The translations under genes and the position numbers were made by a program. A stretch of DNA of 64,000 bases from Sphingomonas sp. Y57 (GTDB lineage Bacteria > Pseudomonadota > Alphaproteobacteria > Sphingomonadales > Sphingomonadaceae). The stretch spans positions 186,001 to 250,000 of the forward strand of contig NZ_LDES01000024.1 of NCBI RefSeq assembly GCF_001015195.1, in the 5' to 3' direction. The notes beneath the pieces were generated by a model. That model had not been told where the DNA came from, made no database searches, and saw nothing but the letters and a program-made list of their open reading frames with translations. Shown here one piece after another: positions 1 to 11,031 of this stretch (the first letter of the stretch is position 1; each line of letters opens with the position of its first letter).

Positions 1-416
1 TCCTTGCCGCGAACAAGGGCGGCGACGTCGTCGAGACCCCTTCGGGCCTGCAATATGAAGTGCTGCGCGAAGGCAGCGGCCCCAAGGCGACGGCGAGCGA
101 CATCGTTCTGGTCGAATATGAAGGCCGTCTCGCCAATGGCGAGGTGTTCGATTCGAGCGCGCGTCATGGCGGTCCGCAGCCGATGCCGCTCCAGGGCATG
201 ATCCCGGGCTGGACCGAAGGGCTCCAGCTGATGAACGCGGGTTCCAAATATCGTTTCTGGATGAAGCCGGACCTCGGCTTCGGCCCGATGGGTGTCCCCG
301 GCAAGATCCCGGGCGACGCGCTCGTGATCTTCGATGTCACGGTCAAGGAAGTCCTGCCCCCGCAAGGCTTCGGCATGGGCGGCGGCGGCATGCCCCCCGG
401 CCATGGCGGCATGTAA
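1..416 (+). CDS. FKBP-type peptidyl-prolyl cis-trans isomerase, 5' end outside window
   Basis: Catalyses proline cis-trans isomerisation during protein folding. The open frame enters from the left edge (first whole codon at base 3) and ends in TAA at 414-416. About 137 residues of the C-terminal FKBP domain are visible, with the family pattern VEYEGRLANGEVFDSS, then GMIPGWTEGLQLM, then FGPMGVPGKIPGDALVIFDV. The tail after the domain is rich in Gly and Met. The first Met in the visible frame (base 60) lies inside the domain, so it is not the true start. Because the N-terminus is missing, it cannot be said whether the protein is secreted or has an FkpA-type dimerisation region. A strong hairpin follows directly. 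Confidence 0.88.
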   Translation, partial: LAANKGGDVVETPSGLQYEVLREGSGPKATASDIVLVEYEGRLANGEVFDSSARHGGPQPMPLQGMIPGWTEGLQLMNAGSKYRFWMKPDLGFGPMGVPGKIPGDALVIFDVTVKEVLPPQGFGMGGGGMPPGHGGM

Positions 417-444
417 CCGCACCGGCACCACCGAATAGGAGAGG

Positions 445-473
445 AAGGGGTCGCAGCGATGCGGCCCCTTTCT
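445..473 (+). terminator. Rho-independent terminator of the FKBP gene
   Basis: Stem of AAGGGG-T-CGCA against TGCG-G-CCCCTT with a 4-base GCGA loop, followed by TTTCTT. It begins 28 bases after the FKBP stop codon. Confidence 0.75.
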
Positions 474-630
474 TGTGGATGGGCCCTGGGCAGCGCCGAT
501 CGTGATGTCGGACCAGCCCCAGCATCTACAGTCCCCTCAGGCACGCCGGAAGCGCGGGCCGCTGATGCGGAAACGCGGCGAGGGTGGCCCGGCCCGGTAG
601 ATGCAGAAGGGTTTTCTCCTCCGGCGAACG

Positions 631-670
631 AAAGGACCGCGCGGCGATCGGCTCGCCGCGCGGTCCTTTT
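631..670. terminator. Bidirectional terminator between convergent FKBP gene and lepB
   Basis: A long perfect inverted repeat: 17-base arms, AAAGGACCGCGCGGCGA and its complement, around a 6-base loop. The flanking A run and T run let it work in both directions. It lies 20 bases past the lepB stop. With the hairpin at 445-473 it fills the gap at 417-689, where no gene is seen. Confidence 0.85.
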
Positions 671-689
671 CATCGCCGCGGTGGGCGGT

Positions 690-1586
690 TCAGCGCGTTT
701 CCTGCGGGTGGAGGCTGGTGCCTGCCCGGCCGCCGCGCAGGGCGGTGAACCAGGTCAGCGGATTCCACAGCTTGGTGGTACCGTCGAGCGAAAAGGTGAT
801 GAACTCGGCACGGCCACCGATATTCTCGAACGGCACGGGCCCGTCGAGCCCGTTACGATAGGCGGGAACGCGGCTGTCGGCGGACTGGTCGCGGTTGTCG
901 CCCATTACGAAGATGTGGTCGGCCGGGACGGTGATCGCCGGATAGTCGTCGATCTCTGGCATGTAGCCCAGGTCGATCGTGTCATAGCTGCGGCCGTTGG
1001 ACAGCGTCTCGCGGAAGCGCGGCAGCGCGCAATATAGCTTGCCGTCGGCACCGGTCACCCGGAAGCGGGCGACATCGGGCTGGTCGCACCGGACATTGGC
1101 GTCGACCGGGATCATCGCGGGGCTCTCGGCCGTGCGCTTCACCGGCACGCCGTTGATCACCACCACGCCGCCCCGAACCTCAAGCCGGTCTCCGGGCAGG
1201 CCGATGACGCGCTTGATGAAGTCGGTGTCCGCCTGCGGCGGCTTCAGGATGACGATGTCGCCCCGTTCCGGCAGGTGTCCGAACAGCCGGCCGTGGATGA
1301 ATGGCAGGATGTGGAAGCTGGGCGACACATAGGACCAGCCATAGGGATATTTGGTGACCACCAGGCGATCGCCGGTGATCAGCGTCGGCATCATCGATTC
1401 GGACGGGATGTAGAAGGGCTTGGCGATAAAGCTGTGGAAGCCGAGCACCGCCAGGATCAGCCAGAAGATGCCGCGCGCCTCCGCCCACCAGTCGGTTGCC
1501 GGCTTCGGAGCCTTCGCCGCCGGATCGGTCGGCGCGGCGGGCGCGTCACTCGCATTGTCCATATCGTCACTCGGCCGATCGCTCAC
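690..1586 (-). CDS. lepB: Signal peptidase I
   Basis: Membrane serine protease that removes signal peptides from Sec- and Tat-exported proteins. It has 298 residues: a polar N-terminal region of about 35 residues, one hydrophobic anchor (about residues 38-52), then the catalytic domain. The nucleophile is Ser64 in PSESMMPTL and the general base is Lys125 in DFIKRVIGLPGD. The C-terminal motif GDNRDQSADSR is also present. It is the last gene of pyrE-pdxJ-acpS-lepB, starting 12 bases after the acpS stop. An internal Met at residue 9 is an alternative start. In many alphaproteobacteria lepB is followed by rnc and era; here the operon ends at the terminator at 631-670. Confidence 0.95.
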   Translation of the reverse strand: MSDRPSDDMDNASDAPAAPTDPAAKAPKPATDWWAEARGIFWLILAVLGFHSFIAKPFYIPSESMMPTLITGDRLVVTKYPYGWSYVSPSFHILPFIHGRLFGHLPERGDIVILKPPQADTDFIKRVIGLPGDRLEVRGGVVVINGVPVKRTAESPAMIPVDANVRCDQPDVARFRVTGADGKLYCALPRFRETLSNGRSYDTIDLGYMPEIDDYPAITVPADHIFVMGDNRDQSADSRVPAYRNGLDGPVPFENIGGRAEFITFSLDGTTKLWNPLTWFTALRGGRAGTSLHPQETR

Positions 1587-1598
1587 GCGATCCCCTCC

Positions 1599-2000
1599 TC
1601 ACAGCGGGCGCGCATACAGGATCACGAACGCCTGCGCCCAGGGATGATCGTCCGTCATCGTCAAATGTACCTCCACCGCGTGGCCCGGCGGGGTGAGCAC
1701 GTCAAGCCTTGCCTTGGCTCCGCCGGTCAAAACCAGCGTGGGGGCGCCGCTCGACAGGTTGGCGACGCCGATGTCCTTCATGAAAACGCCGGCCCGGAAG
1801 CCGGTGCCGACTGCTTTGGAGAAAGCCTCCTTGGCGGCGAATCGCTTGGCATAGGTCGCGGCGCGGGTGAGCGTCCGGCGTTCCGCCTTGGCGCGTTCGA
1901 TGTCGGTGAAAACCCGGTCGACGAAGCGATCGCCGAACCGGTCGAGCGACTTCTGTATCCGCTTGATGTTGCAGAGGTCGGAGCCGATGCCGATGATCAT
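1599..2000 (-). CDS. acpS: Holo-[acyl-carrier-protein] synthase
   Basis: Transfers 4'-phosphopantetheine from CoA to the serine of apo-acyl carrier protein. At 133 residues it has normal AcpS length. The N-terminal [12 protein letters not shown] motif carries the metal-binding Asp, and [14 protein letters not shown] carries the second metal ligand Glu. It lies 16 bases after pdxJ and is presumably cotranscribed with it. Candidate substrates include the dedicated sphingolipid ACP at 20209-20451 as well as the fatty-acid ACP. That link is inference. Confidence 0.95.
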   Translation of the reverse strand: MIIGIGSDLCNIKRIQKSLDRFGDRFVDRVFTDIERAKAERRTLTRAATYAKRFAAKEAFSKAVGTGFRAGVFMKDIGVANLSSGAPTLVLTGGAKARLDVLTPPGHAVEVHLTMTDDHPWAQAFVILYARPL

Positions 2001-2016
2001 TCCGGCCCCCCGTTCC

Positions 2017-2742
2017 TCACCTTGCCTCGTCCATCAGCTGCCGCATGCGGCGGACCACCGGGGCGAGCCCGTCGAAGATCGCCTCGCCGATCAGGAAATG
2101 ACCGATGTTGAGCTCTGCGATCTGCGGGATGGCGGCGATTGCCGTGACGTTGTCGAAGGTCAGGCCGTGGCCGGCGTGCGGTTCTATGCCGTTCTTGGCG
2201 GCGAGCGCGGCGGCGTCGGCGATTCGACGGAGCTCGGTCGCGCGTTCGTCCCCTTCTGCATGTGCGTAGCGACCGGTGTGGAACTCTACCACCGGCGCGC
2301 CCAGCGACATGGCCGCCTCGATCTGTCGGGGGCTCGGTTCGATGAACAGGCTGACCCGGATGCCTGCGTCGCCCAGCTTCGTGATCAGTGGCTTCAGGTG
2401 ATTGTGCTGGCCGGCGGCGTCGAGGCCGCCCTCGGTCGTCACCTCCTCGCGCCGCTCGGGCACGATACAGGCCGCGTGCGGGCGGTGGCGGAGCGCTATC
2501 TCCAGCATCTCCTCGGTGGCGGCCATCTCAAGATTGAGCGGCAACGCGATTCCGCCGATCAGACGGCCGATATCGTCGTCCATGATATGGCGGCGATCCT
2601 CGCGCAGGTGCGCGGTGATGCCGTCGGCGCCCGCTTCGCTCGCAATCTCTGCGGCGCGGATCGGATCGGGGTGGAAGCCGCCCCGGGCGTTGCGGATGGT
2701 GGCGACATGGTCGATGTTGACCCCGAGGCGGAGCCTGCTCAC
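2017..2742 (-). CDS. pdxJ: Pyridoxine 5'-phosphate synthase
   Basis: Last step of de novo vitamin B6 synthesis: condenses 3-amino-1-hydroxyacetone 1-phosphate with 1-deoxyxylulose 5-phosphate to give pyridoxine 5'-phosphate. The protein is a 241-residue TIM barrel. It begins [19 protein letters not shown], the PdxJ signature containing the substrate-binding Asp-His pair, and carries [16 protein letters not shown] and later [11 protein letters not shown]. The start codon overlaps the end of pyrE by 4 bases (2739-2742), indicating translational coupling. The PLP product is the cofactor of serine palmitoyltransferase elsewhere in this window. Confidence 0.96.
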   Translation of the reverse strand: MSRLRLGVNIDHVATIRNARGGFHPDPIRAAEIASEAGADGITAHLREDRRHIMDDDIGRLIGGIALPLNLEMAATEEMLEIALRHRPHAACIVPERREEVTTEGGLDAAGQHNHLKPLITKLGDAGIRVSLFIEPSPRQIEAAMSLGAPVVEFHTGRYAHAEGDERATELRRIADAAALAAKNGIEPHAGHGLTFDNVTAIAAIPQIAELNIGHFLIGEAIFDGLAPVVRRMRQLMDEAR

Positions 2743-3329
2743 GCCGCGACGGCCGCCCGGCTTCCCGGCTTCACCGCCGGAAGCGCCGCCAGCTCGGGCG
2801 GCAGGGAATCGGGCTGGTAGGTGGGAACGTCGAGTCGGATGAGCGGATAGAAGGGGACGCCGAGGTCGGCCGTGCCGTTGGATCGGTCGACCAGCGCCGC
2901 CGCGGCGATGACATGGCCGCCCGCCTCCTCCACCGCCTTGATCGCCTCGCGCGACGAAAGGCCGGTGGTGACGACATCCTCCATCAGCAGCACCTTCTGC
3001 CCCGGCTGGAGCCGGAAACCCCGGCGAAGGTGGAAAACACCCTCGGGCCGCTCGACGAACATCGCATCAAGGCCGAGCGCACGGCCCATCTCATGCCCCG
3101 CGATCACGCCGCCCATGGCCGGAGAGACAACCGCGCCGAGCTGAATCTTCAGCTTGTCGGGGATCTTGAAGGCCAGCGCTTCGGCCAGCCGCGCCGCGCG
3201 CGCGGGATTCATCAGCACCCTGGCACATTGGAGATAACGAGAACTGCGCAGTCCCGAGGAGAGGATGAAGTGCCCCTCCAGCAGCGCTTCCGCTGCCCGA
3301 AATTCGGCGAGTACCTGTTCGTCCGTCAT
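2739..3329 (-). CDS. pyrE: Orotate phosphoribosyltransferase
   Basis: Converts orotate and PRPP to orotidine 5'-phosphate in pyrimidine synthesis. It has 196 residues with the type I phosphoribosyltransferase fold. The PRPP-binding loop reads [21 protein letters not shown], and [16 protein letters not shown] lies near the N-terminus. It is first in the leftward operon pyrE-pdxJ-acpS-lepB. The 191-base gap to the divergent ctaC gene must carry both promoters. The start at 3329 gives [20 protein letters not shown], as expected for alphaproteobacterial PyrE. Confidence 0.94.
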   Translation of the reverse strand: MTDEQVLAEFRAAEALLEGHFILSSGLRSSRYLQCARVLMNPARAARLAEALAFKIPDKLKIQLGAVVSPAMGGVIAGHEMGRALGLDAMFVERPEGVFHLRRGFRLQPGQKVLLMEDVVTTGLSSREAIKAVEEAGGHVIAAAALVDRSNGTADLGVPFYPLIRLDVPTYQPDSLPPELAALPAVKPGSRAAVAA

Positions 3330-3520
3330 CGTCTGGATCCTGATTCACGCTGCCGCTGTGCAGCATCCGCCCAGATAGAGAGAGTATATATTCGCTTCAA
3401 CCGCTTGCATTCGGCGCCAAGCGGTGCTTGAGGCACAGGCGAGCCGCGCCTATAAGGCGCTCGAATTCGTAGGGCCCGATAACAGGCAGGCGCGGAATCA
3501 CCGCGCTTCACGGGGGTAAG

Positions 3521-6246
<2,726 letters not shown>

Positions 6247-6271
6247 TCGACGGCAGTAGGATGGAAATGAG

Positions 6272-6305
6272 CCGCCGCTTCGACGACTCGTCCGAGCGGC
6301 GGTTT
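6272..6305 (+). terminator. Hairpin between ctaD and ctaB, possible partial terminator
   Basis: CCGCCGCT pairs with AGCGGCGG across a 15-base loop, followed by only TTTC. The short T run suggests an attenuator, or an mRNA stabiliser that lowers downstream cox expression relative to ctaCD. Confidence 0.5.
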
Positions 6306-6329
6306 CATTAGGAACGTGAATCGATTGTC

Positions 6330-7238
6330 ATGGCGAGTAAGGCTTATCCCGTTGCAACGGCCGCCGCGGCCGACTGGCGCGATTTTCTCGCGCTGACCAA
6401 GCCCCGCGTGCTGACCCTGGTGGTGTTTACCGGGCTGTGCGGGCTGCTGGCGGCGCCGCAGTCGATCCATCCGGTGCTAGGCTTCACCGCCGTCCTTTGC
6501 ATCGCGCTGGGCGCGGGTGCGGCCGGCGCGCTCAACCAGTGGTACGAAGCCGATCTCGATGCGATGATGGCGCGGACGGCGAACCGTCCGCTGCCTGCCG
6601 GACGGATGGAGCGTCAGTCGGCGCTCCACTTCGGTGTTGGCCTCGGCATCTTCTCGGTGCTGCTGATGGGCCTCGCCCTCAACGTGCTGGCGGCGGCGAT
6701 CCTCGCCGTCTCGATTCTCTTCTATGTGGTTGTCTACACCGTCTGGCTGAAGCGCCGGACACCGCAGAACATCGTCATCGGCGGCGCCGCCGGCGCCTTT
6801 CCGGCGCTGATCGGCTGGGCCGCGGCGACCGGCCGGGTCGAAACGCTGCCGGTGCTGCTGTTCGCGCTCGTCTTCCTGTGGACGCCACCGCATTTCTGGG
6901 CGCTCGCCCTGTTCATCAACTCGGACTATGCGCGCGCCGGGGTGCCGATGCTGCCCGCCGTCGCCGGCCAGCGCGCCACCCGTGTGCAGATCCTGCTCTA
7001 CACCGTTCCGATGGCCGCCGCCGCGGTTGCGCCGTGGGCGATGGGGCTGACTGGCGCCATCTACGGCGTCGGGGCCAGCCTGCTGTCGGCGATGTTCCTG
7101 CTGCTCGCCGCCCAGGTCGGCTTCAGTCGCGAGACCGATCCCGCCAAGATGAAGGCTGAGCGCCGTCTGTTCGGCTTCTCGGTTCTCTACCTGTTCCTCA
7201 TTTTCGGCCTCGTCGTTGCCGACAAGGTGCTGGCATGA
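6330..7238 (+). CDS. ctaB: Protoheme IX farnesyltransferase (heme O synthase)
   Basis: Adds a farnesyl group to heme b to make heme O, the precursor of heme A for CtaD. It is a 302-residue UbiA-family membrane prenyltransferase with about nine helices. The first Asp-rich motif is [21 protein letters not shown] and the second region includes [11 protein letters not shown]. It sits inside the cox operon. Its stop overlaps the start of the next small gene (ATGA at 7235-7238). No heme A synthase (ctaA) is seen in this window. Confidence 0.95.
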   Translation: MASKAYPVATAAAADWRDFLALTKPRVLTLVVFTGLCGLLAAPQSIHPVLGFTAVLCIALGAGAAGALNQWYEADLDAMMARTANRPLPAGRMERQSALHFGVGLGIFSVLLMGLALNVLAAAILAVSILFYVVVYTVWLKRRTPQNIVIGGAAGAFPALIGWAAATGRVETLPVLLFALVFLWTPPHFWALALFINSDYARAGVPMLPAVAGQRATRVQILLYTVPMAAAAVAPWAMGLTGAIYGVGASLLSAMFLLLAAQVGFSRETDPAKMKAERRLFGFSVLYLFLIFGLVVADKVLA

Positions 7239-7363
7239 ACTATACGCCTGACGAACAGGACGAGATTCGCCGTCGCCAGAAGTCGCGGGCGCTCGTCACC
7301 GCGCTGATCCTCGGCGCATTCGTCATCCTGTTCTACGCCATCTCGATCGCGAAGATGCTATGA
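7235..7363 (+). CDS. Small membrane protein of the cox operon, CoxF-like
   Basis: A 42-residue ORF between ctaB and ctaG. Its ATG overlaps the ctaB stop by 4 bases and its TGA (7361-7363) overlaps the ctaG start, so all three genes look translationally coupled. The protein starts [20 protein letters not shown], a charged cytoplasmic head, then has a single hydrophobic helix (about residues 20-38). Alphaproteobacterial cox operons commonly hold a small one-helix gene at this position, called CoxF or cytochrome c oxidase assembly small protein. The function is not established and the name rests on position and topology. Confidence 0.7.
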   Translation: MNYTPDEQDEIRRRQKSRALVTALILGAFVILFYAISIAKML

Positions 7364-7938
7364 GCCAGGCCCTTCCTCCCCCGCAGGACCGCAACCTCCG
7401 CGTCGGGCTGATCGCGGCCGCGATTGCCCTCGCGATGCTGGGCGCCGGCTATGCCGCGGTGCCGCTCTACCGGATGTTCTGCCAGGTCACCGGCTTTGGC
7501 GGCACGACCATGCGCAGCGAAACCGGGATCGCCCCGGGCGCCGTGGTCGGCAAGCTCATCAACGTGCGGTTCGACGCCAATGTCGCCCCCGCGCTGCCCT
7601 GGAAATTCGAGCCCGAGAAGCGGGTGGCCCGCGTCGCGATCGGCGCGCGGAACATGGCCTTCTTCAACGCGACCAATCTGAGCGACCAACCGATCACGGG
7701 GACGGCGACCTTCAACGTCACGCCCGAGTTGGCCGGTGCCTATTTCACGAAGATCCAGTGTTTCTGCTTCACGAGCCAGACGCTGAAGCCGGGCGAGACG
7801 ATTCGCATGCCGGTGATCTATTATGTCGACCCCGCGATCCTGAAGGATAAGGAAGCGGGCAAGTTCAACGAAATCACTCTGTCCTACACCTTCTTCCCCG
7901 ACAAATCCGCTGTGGATTCCGAACGGGCGGGCGGTTAA
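7360..7938 (+). CDS. ctaG: Cytochrome c oxidase assembly protein CtaG (Cox11 family)
   Basis: Copper chaperone that delivers CuB to CtaD. It has 192 residues, one N-terminal membrane helix (about 12-34), and a periplasmic Ig-like domain. The copper-binding motif IQCFCFTSQ follows the expected spacing, and YRMFCQVTGFGG lies just after the helix as in the Cox11 family. The start codon overlaps the stop of the 42-residue gene. It lies between ctaB and ctaE, the usual alphaproteobacterial order. Confidence 0.95.
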   Translation: MSQALPPPQDRNLRVGLIAAAIALAMLGAGYAAVPLYRMFCQVTGFGGTTMRSETGIAPGAVVGKLINVRFDANVAPALPWKFEPEKRVARVAIGARNMAFFNATNLSDQPITGTATFNVTPELAGAYFTKIQCFCFTSQTLKPGETIRMPVIYYVDPAILKDKEAGKFNEITLSYTFFPDKSAVDSERAGG

Positions 7939-7971
7939 GGACTTCCCATCAGACCATCAGGGGCACGGAAA

Positions 7972-8838
7972 ATGGCCGGAGCTAAGAGCCACGATTATCA
8001 TATCCTACCGCCGAGTATCTGGCCTTTCATCGGCTCGATGTCGGCGCTGGTCATGGCGTCGGGCGGCATCATGTGGATGCACAAGGCCGCTTTCGGCGGC
8101 TATGTGTTCTTCGCCGGACTGATCGGCGTCCTGTTCACCATGTTCTCCTGGTGGTCGGACGTGATCCGTGAGGCGCACGCCGGCGATCATACCCCGGTCG
8201 TGCAGCTCCACCTGCGCTACGGCATGATCCTTTTCATCGCCTCCGAAGTCATGTTCTTCGTCGGCTGGTTCTGGGCGTGGTTCGACTTCTCGCTCTTCCC
8301 GGTCGCGCTCGAGCTGAAGGACGGCGTTACCTCGATCATCGAAGGCCCGAACAGCATCACCCATGCCGCCGGCCTCTGGCCGCCGAAGGGGCTGGAGGTG
8401 ATCGACGCCTTCCACCTGCCGCTGCTCAACACGCTGCTGCTGCTCTGTTCGGGCACCACGGTCACCTGGGCGCATCATGCGCTGCTGCACGGCGACCGCG
8501 AGGGCCTGAAGAAGGGCCTGTGGCTGACGATCATCCTCGGCGTGGTGTTCACCTGCGTCCAGGCCTATGAATATATGCATGCGCCCTTCCCCTTTAAGGG
8601 CATCAACTACGGCGCCGCCTTCTTCATGGCGACCGGCTTCCACGGCTTCCACGTGCTGATCGGTACGATCTTCCTGATCGTCTGCCTGATCCGCGCCTAT
8701 AAGGGCCACTTCACCCCGCAGCAGCATTTCGGTTTCGAGGCGGCAGCGTGGTACTGGCACTTCGTCGACGTCGTCTGGCTGTTCCTCTTCGTCGTCATCT
8801 ACGTCTGGGGTGGCTGGGGCGCGCCCGTCCACGGCTGA
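7972..8838 (+). CDS. ctaE: Cytochrome c oxidase subunit III
   Basis: Core membrane subunit that stabilises the aa3 oxidase and helps proton uptake. It has 288 residues and seven predicted helices. Family blocks include [33 protein letters not shown], and [22 protein letters not shown] at the C-terminus. It begins 33 bases after ctaG. A strong terminator follows, so the core oxidase operon probably ends here and the DUF983-SURF1 pair depends on read-through or its own promoter. Confidence 0.96.
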   Translation: MAGAKSHDYHILPPSIWPFIGSMSALVMASGGIMWMHKAAFGGYVFFAGLIGVLFTMFSWWSDVIREAHAGDHTPVVQLHLRYGMILFIASEVMFFVGWFWAWFDFSLFPVALELKDGVTSIIEGPNSITHAAGLWPPKGLEVIDAFHLPLLNTLLLLCSGTTVTWAHHALLHGDREGLKKGLWLTIILGVVFTCVQAYEYMHAPFPFKGINYGAAFFMATGFHGFHVLIGTIFLIVCLIRAYKGHFTPQQHFGFEAAAWYWHFVDVVWLFLFVVIYVWGGWGAPVHG

Positions 8839-8862
8839 CGCCGACGGCGATGACCGAATAGG

Positions 8863-8905
8863 GGCGCGGCGGCGGGGAGACCTGCCGCCGCGCCTTTCTT
8901 TTTTG
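8863..8905 (+). terminator. Rho-independent terminator after ctaE
   Basis: GGCGCGGCGGC pairs with GCCGCCGCGCC, loop GGGGAGACCT region, followed by TTTCTTTTTT. It is one of the clearest terminators in the window. Confidence 0.85.
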
Positions 8906-8922
8906 ATCGGGAAGGATTGTCG

Positions 8923-9306
8923 ATGCCCGAACCGTCCGCGCCGCCGCCGCCGCCTCCTCTCGATGCCGCGCTGCGCGGTCTTTGCCCGAGATGCGGGGCG
9001 CCGGGGCTGTTCGCCAGTTTCCTGCGCTTCGCGGATCGCTGCGCCGGCTGCGGCCTCGATTATCGCTCCTTCAACGTCGGCGACGGTGCCGCAGCGTTCC
9101 TCATCATGATCGTCGGCGGGGTGGTGAGCCTGCTCGCGATCGTGGTCGAGCTCAAATGGTCGCCACCGCTGTTCGTCCACCTGCTGTTATGGCTGCCGCT
9201 CACGGTCGGGCTGACGGTGATACTGTCGCGGCTCGCCAAGGGGCTGCTCCTCGCGCTCGAGTACAAGAATGCCGCGCGCGAGGGTCGGCTCGTGAAGCCC
9301 GACTGA
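8923..9306 (+). CDS. DUF983 domain protein
   Basis: A 127-residue protein of unknown function found with cox genes in alphaproteobacteria. After a Pro-rich N-terminus come two Cys pairs, CPRCG and CAGCG (about residues 22-45), that look like a zinc ribbon. Two membrane helices follow (about 58-80 and 86-106). ATG 8923 is preferred over TTG 8917 because GGAAGGA sits about 7 bases before the ATG and would overlap the TTG. The stop overlaps the start of the SURF1 gene by one base (TGATG). Confidence 0.85.
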   Translation: MPEPSAPPPPPPLDAALRGLCPRCGAPGLFASFLRFADRCAGCGLDYRSFNVGDGAAAFLIMIVGGVVSLLAIVVELKWSPPLFVHLLLWLPLTVGLTVILSRLAKGLLLALEYKNAAREGRLVKPD

Positions 9307-9938
9307 TGCGCCGCTTGCCGCTGCTGCCGACGCTGATCGTCGCGCTCGCCATCGCCGCGATGGTCGCGCTCGGCATCTGGCAGATTCGTCGCGCGCACTG
9401 GAAGGATGGCCTGCTCGCCAGCTATCGGGCGTCGCGCAACGCGCCCGATCTCTACGGCGTGCCGGCCGGCGCCGATCCCGATGCCATCGCCTTCCGCCAC
9501 GCGCATGTGCTTTGCCGGGTGACGACGAAGGAGACGCTGCTTGGCGGAACCAACGCCTCGGGCCGTACCGGTTTCCGCACCATCGTCGGCTGCGCGCTGA
9601 TCGATGGCCGGGTGATCATGGCCGACCTCGGTTGGCGGGCGATCGATGCGCGACCGGTGCTGCCTGGGGTCGGCGAACGGATCGAGGGCAGGGGGCTGCT
9701 CATCCCCGACGAGGTGCTGGCCCGCCGGGTGCTCGGCAAGACGGCGGGCGCCGTGCCGCTGCTGCTGGTGCTCGACCATGGCGTCCGCGGCCTGTCGCCG
9801 AGCGTGCCGCCGTCGATCGAGACGATCCCCAACAACCACATCAGCTATGCAGTGCAGTGGTTCCTGTTCGCGGGTGTCGCGCTGGTGATCTACCTGCTGG
9901 CGCTCTACCGCCGATCGGCATCGGGCGGGACGCGCTGA
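9306..9938 (+). CDS. SURF1 family cytochrome oxidase biogenesis protein
   Basis: SURF1 proteins help insert heme A into oxidase subunit I. This one has 210 residues: an N-terminal helix (about 8-25) ending LGIWQIRRAHWK, a periplasmic domain, and a C-terminal helix (about 183-203) preceded by NNHISYAVQWFLFAG, the family's C-terminal signature. A longer open frame reaches back to 8982, but that part is antisense-like code over the DUF983 gene. ATG 9306 overlaps the DUF983 stop and starts MRRLPLLPTLIVALAIAAM. The domain is on the short side for SURF1. Confidence 0.9.
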   Translation: MRRLPLLPTLIVALAIAAMVALGIWQIRRAHWKDGLLASYRASRNAPDLYGVPAGADPDAIAFRHAHVLCRVTTKETLLGGTNASGRTGFRTIVGCALIDGRVIMADLGWRAIDARPVLPGVGERIEGRGLLIPDEVLARRVLGKTAGAVPLLLVLDHGVRGLSPSVPPSIETIPNNHISYAVQWFLFAGVALVIYLLALYRRSASGGTR

Positions 9939-9939
9939 C

Positions 9940-11031
9940 TCATCCGGCCGCGATGACACTGTCCCGCTGATCGGCACGGCCGCAGGACAGGACGAAGGGG
10001 CGGTCGGCCTGCCCGGCCTGGAAAGCGGCCTTCGAATCCCAGCCGTGCCAGCCGATCGCCAGCAGCGACTGGATCACCGCGCCCCCCAGCGTCTCGCCGG
10101 GGCCGAGGATGATCAGGCAATCGGGAGCGAATTCCCGCACGGCGACACGGATCGCACCGGTGAAGTCATAGCGGCGCGTCACCTGATGTCCGAAGGTATA
10201 ATCCCACAGGGCGTCTATATCGCTGGCATAGGGCCGCCATACATGGCCGCGCCCGTCGATCAACGGGATCGAGGGTGAGCGGAACCAGTCGACCGGCAGG
10301 CTGCGTTGCGCGCGCCGCGAGATCGGCTCAAGCAACGGCGTGTGGAAGGCCGCGTGGTTCTGTAGCCGTATCGGGAAACTGCCCGGCCCCGCGGGAAGGC
10401 GTTCGCCCAACGTCCGGAGGGCGGCGTCGCTGCCCGCAAAGACGATCATCCCGCCCAGTTCGATCGAGACATGGAGATCGGGGATCGCGTCGATCAGGTC
10501 GAGGAACTGTTCGCGTCGTCCGGGTATCGGCTGCCAATCCTCGTCGAGCAGGGTGTGGACGAGTTGCCCGCCGACGCCTTCGTCGTGCATCCGGGTTCCC
10601 ATCGCATTGACGACCTCGAAGCCATGTGCCGCATCGAGCGCGCCGCCGCAGGCCAGCGTAGTGTACCAGCCCATCGAGTTGCCGGTTACCGCGACGATGT
10701 CGAAGCGGTCGCGGTCGATCGCCAGATAGTCGGCGTAGGAGCAGGCGAAGATCAGGCCGGAGGCATTGTCGCCCCGGCCGTGGACGGCCGCCGAATGGCT
10801 CGCCGCGCTGTCCAGTTCGGACAGGGCCGGCTGTCCCAGTTCGGCGCGGCGCTGGTCGAACGCATCGATCAGCGCCTGCCGTCTCCTATGGAAGCGGTGG
10901 AGATAGCCCAGTTCGGCCTTGTTGTAGGTGCCGCGGCCGGGACAGACGACCACCGCTTTCGCCTTCCGCTGACTGGCCGCTATTTGGGGGTCGGCGGATG
11001 ATTCCATCCGCCGTGAAGTCGCTCTAGTCAC
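9940..11031 (-). CDS. FabD-like acyltransferase domain protein
   Basis: A 363-residue protein resembling malonyl-CoA:ACP transacylase. The nucleophile elbow is GNSMG (Ser119), in place of the usual GHSLG, and the likely catalytic His230 is in NHAAFHTPLL. The N-terminus has VVVCPGRGTYNK where FabD has a PGQG loop. It overlaps the end of the upstream E1 fusion gene by 8 bases, so the two are an operon. This is unlikely to be the housekeeping FabD, which normally sits with fabG and acpP. Substrate and acyl acceptor are unknown. It may move the acyl product of the partner E1 enzyme onto a carrier; that is inference. Confidence 0.75.
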   Translation of the reverse strand: MTRATSRRMESSADPQIAASQRKAKAVVVCPGRGTYNKAELGYLHRFHRRRQALIDAFDQRRAELGQPALSELDSAASHSAAVHGRGDNASGLIFACSYADYLAIDRDRFDIVAVTGNSMGWYTTLACGGALDAAHGFEVVNAMGTRMHDEGVGGQLVHTLLDEDWQPIPGRREQFLDLIDAIPDLHVSIELGGMIVFAGSDAALRTLGERLPAGPGSFPIRLQNHAAFHTPLLEPISRRAQRSLPVDWFRSPSIPLIDGRGHVWRPYASDIDALWDYTFGHQVTRRYDFTGAIRVAVREFAPDCLIILGPGETLGGAVIQSLLAIGWHGWDSKAAFQAGQADRPFVLSCGRADQRDSVIAAG

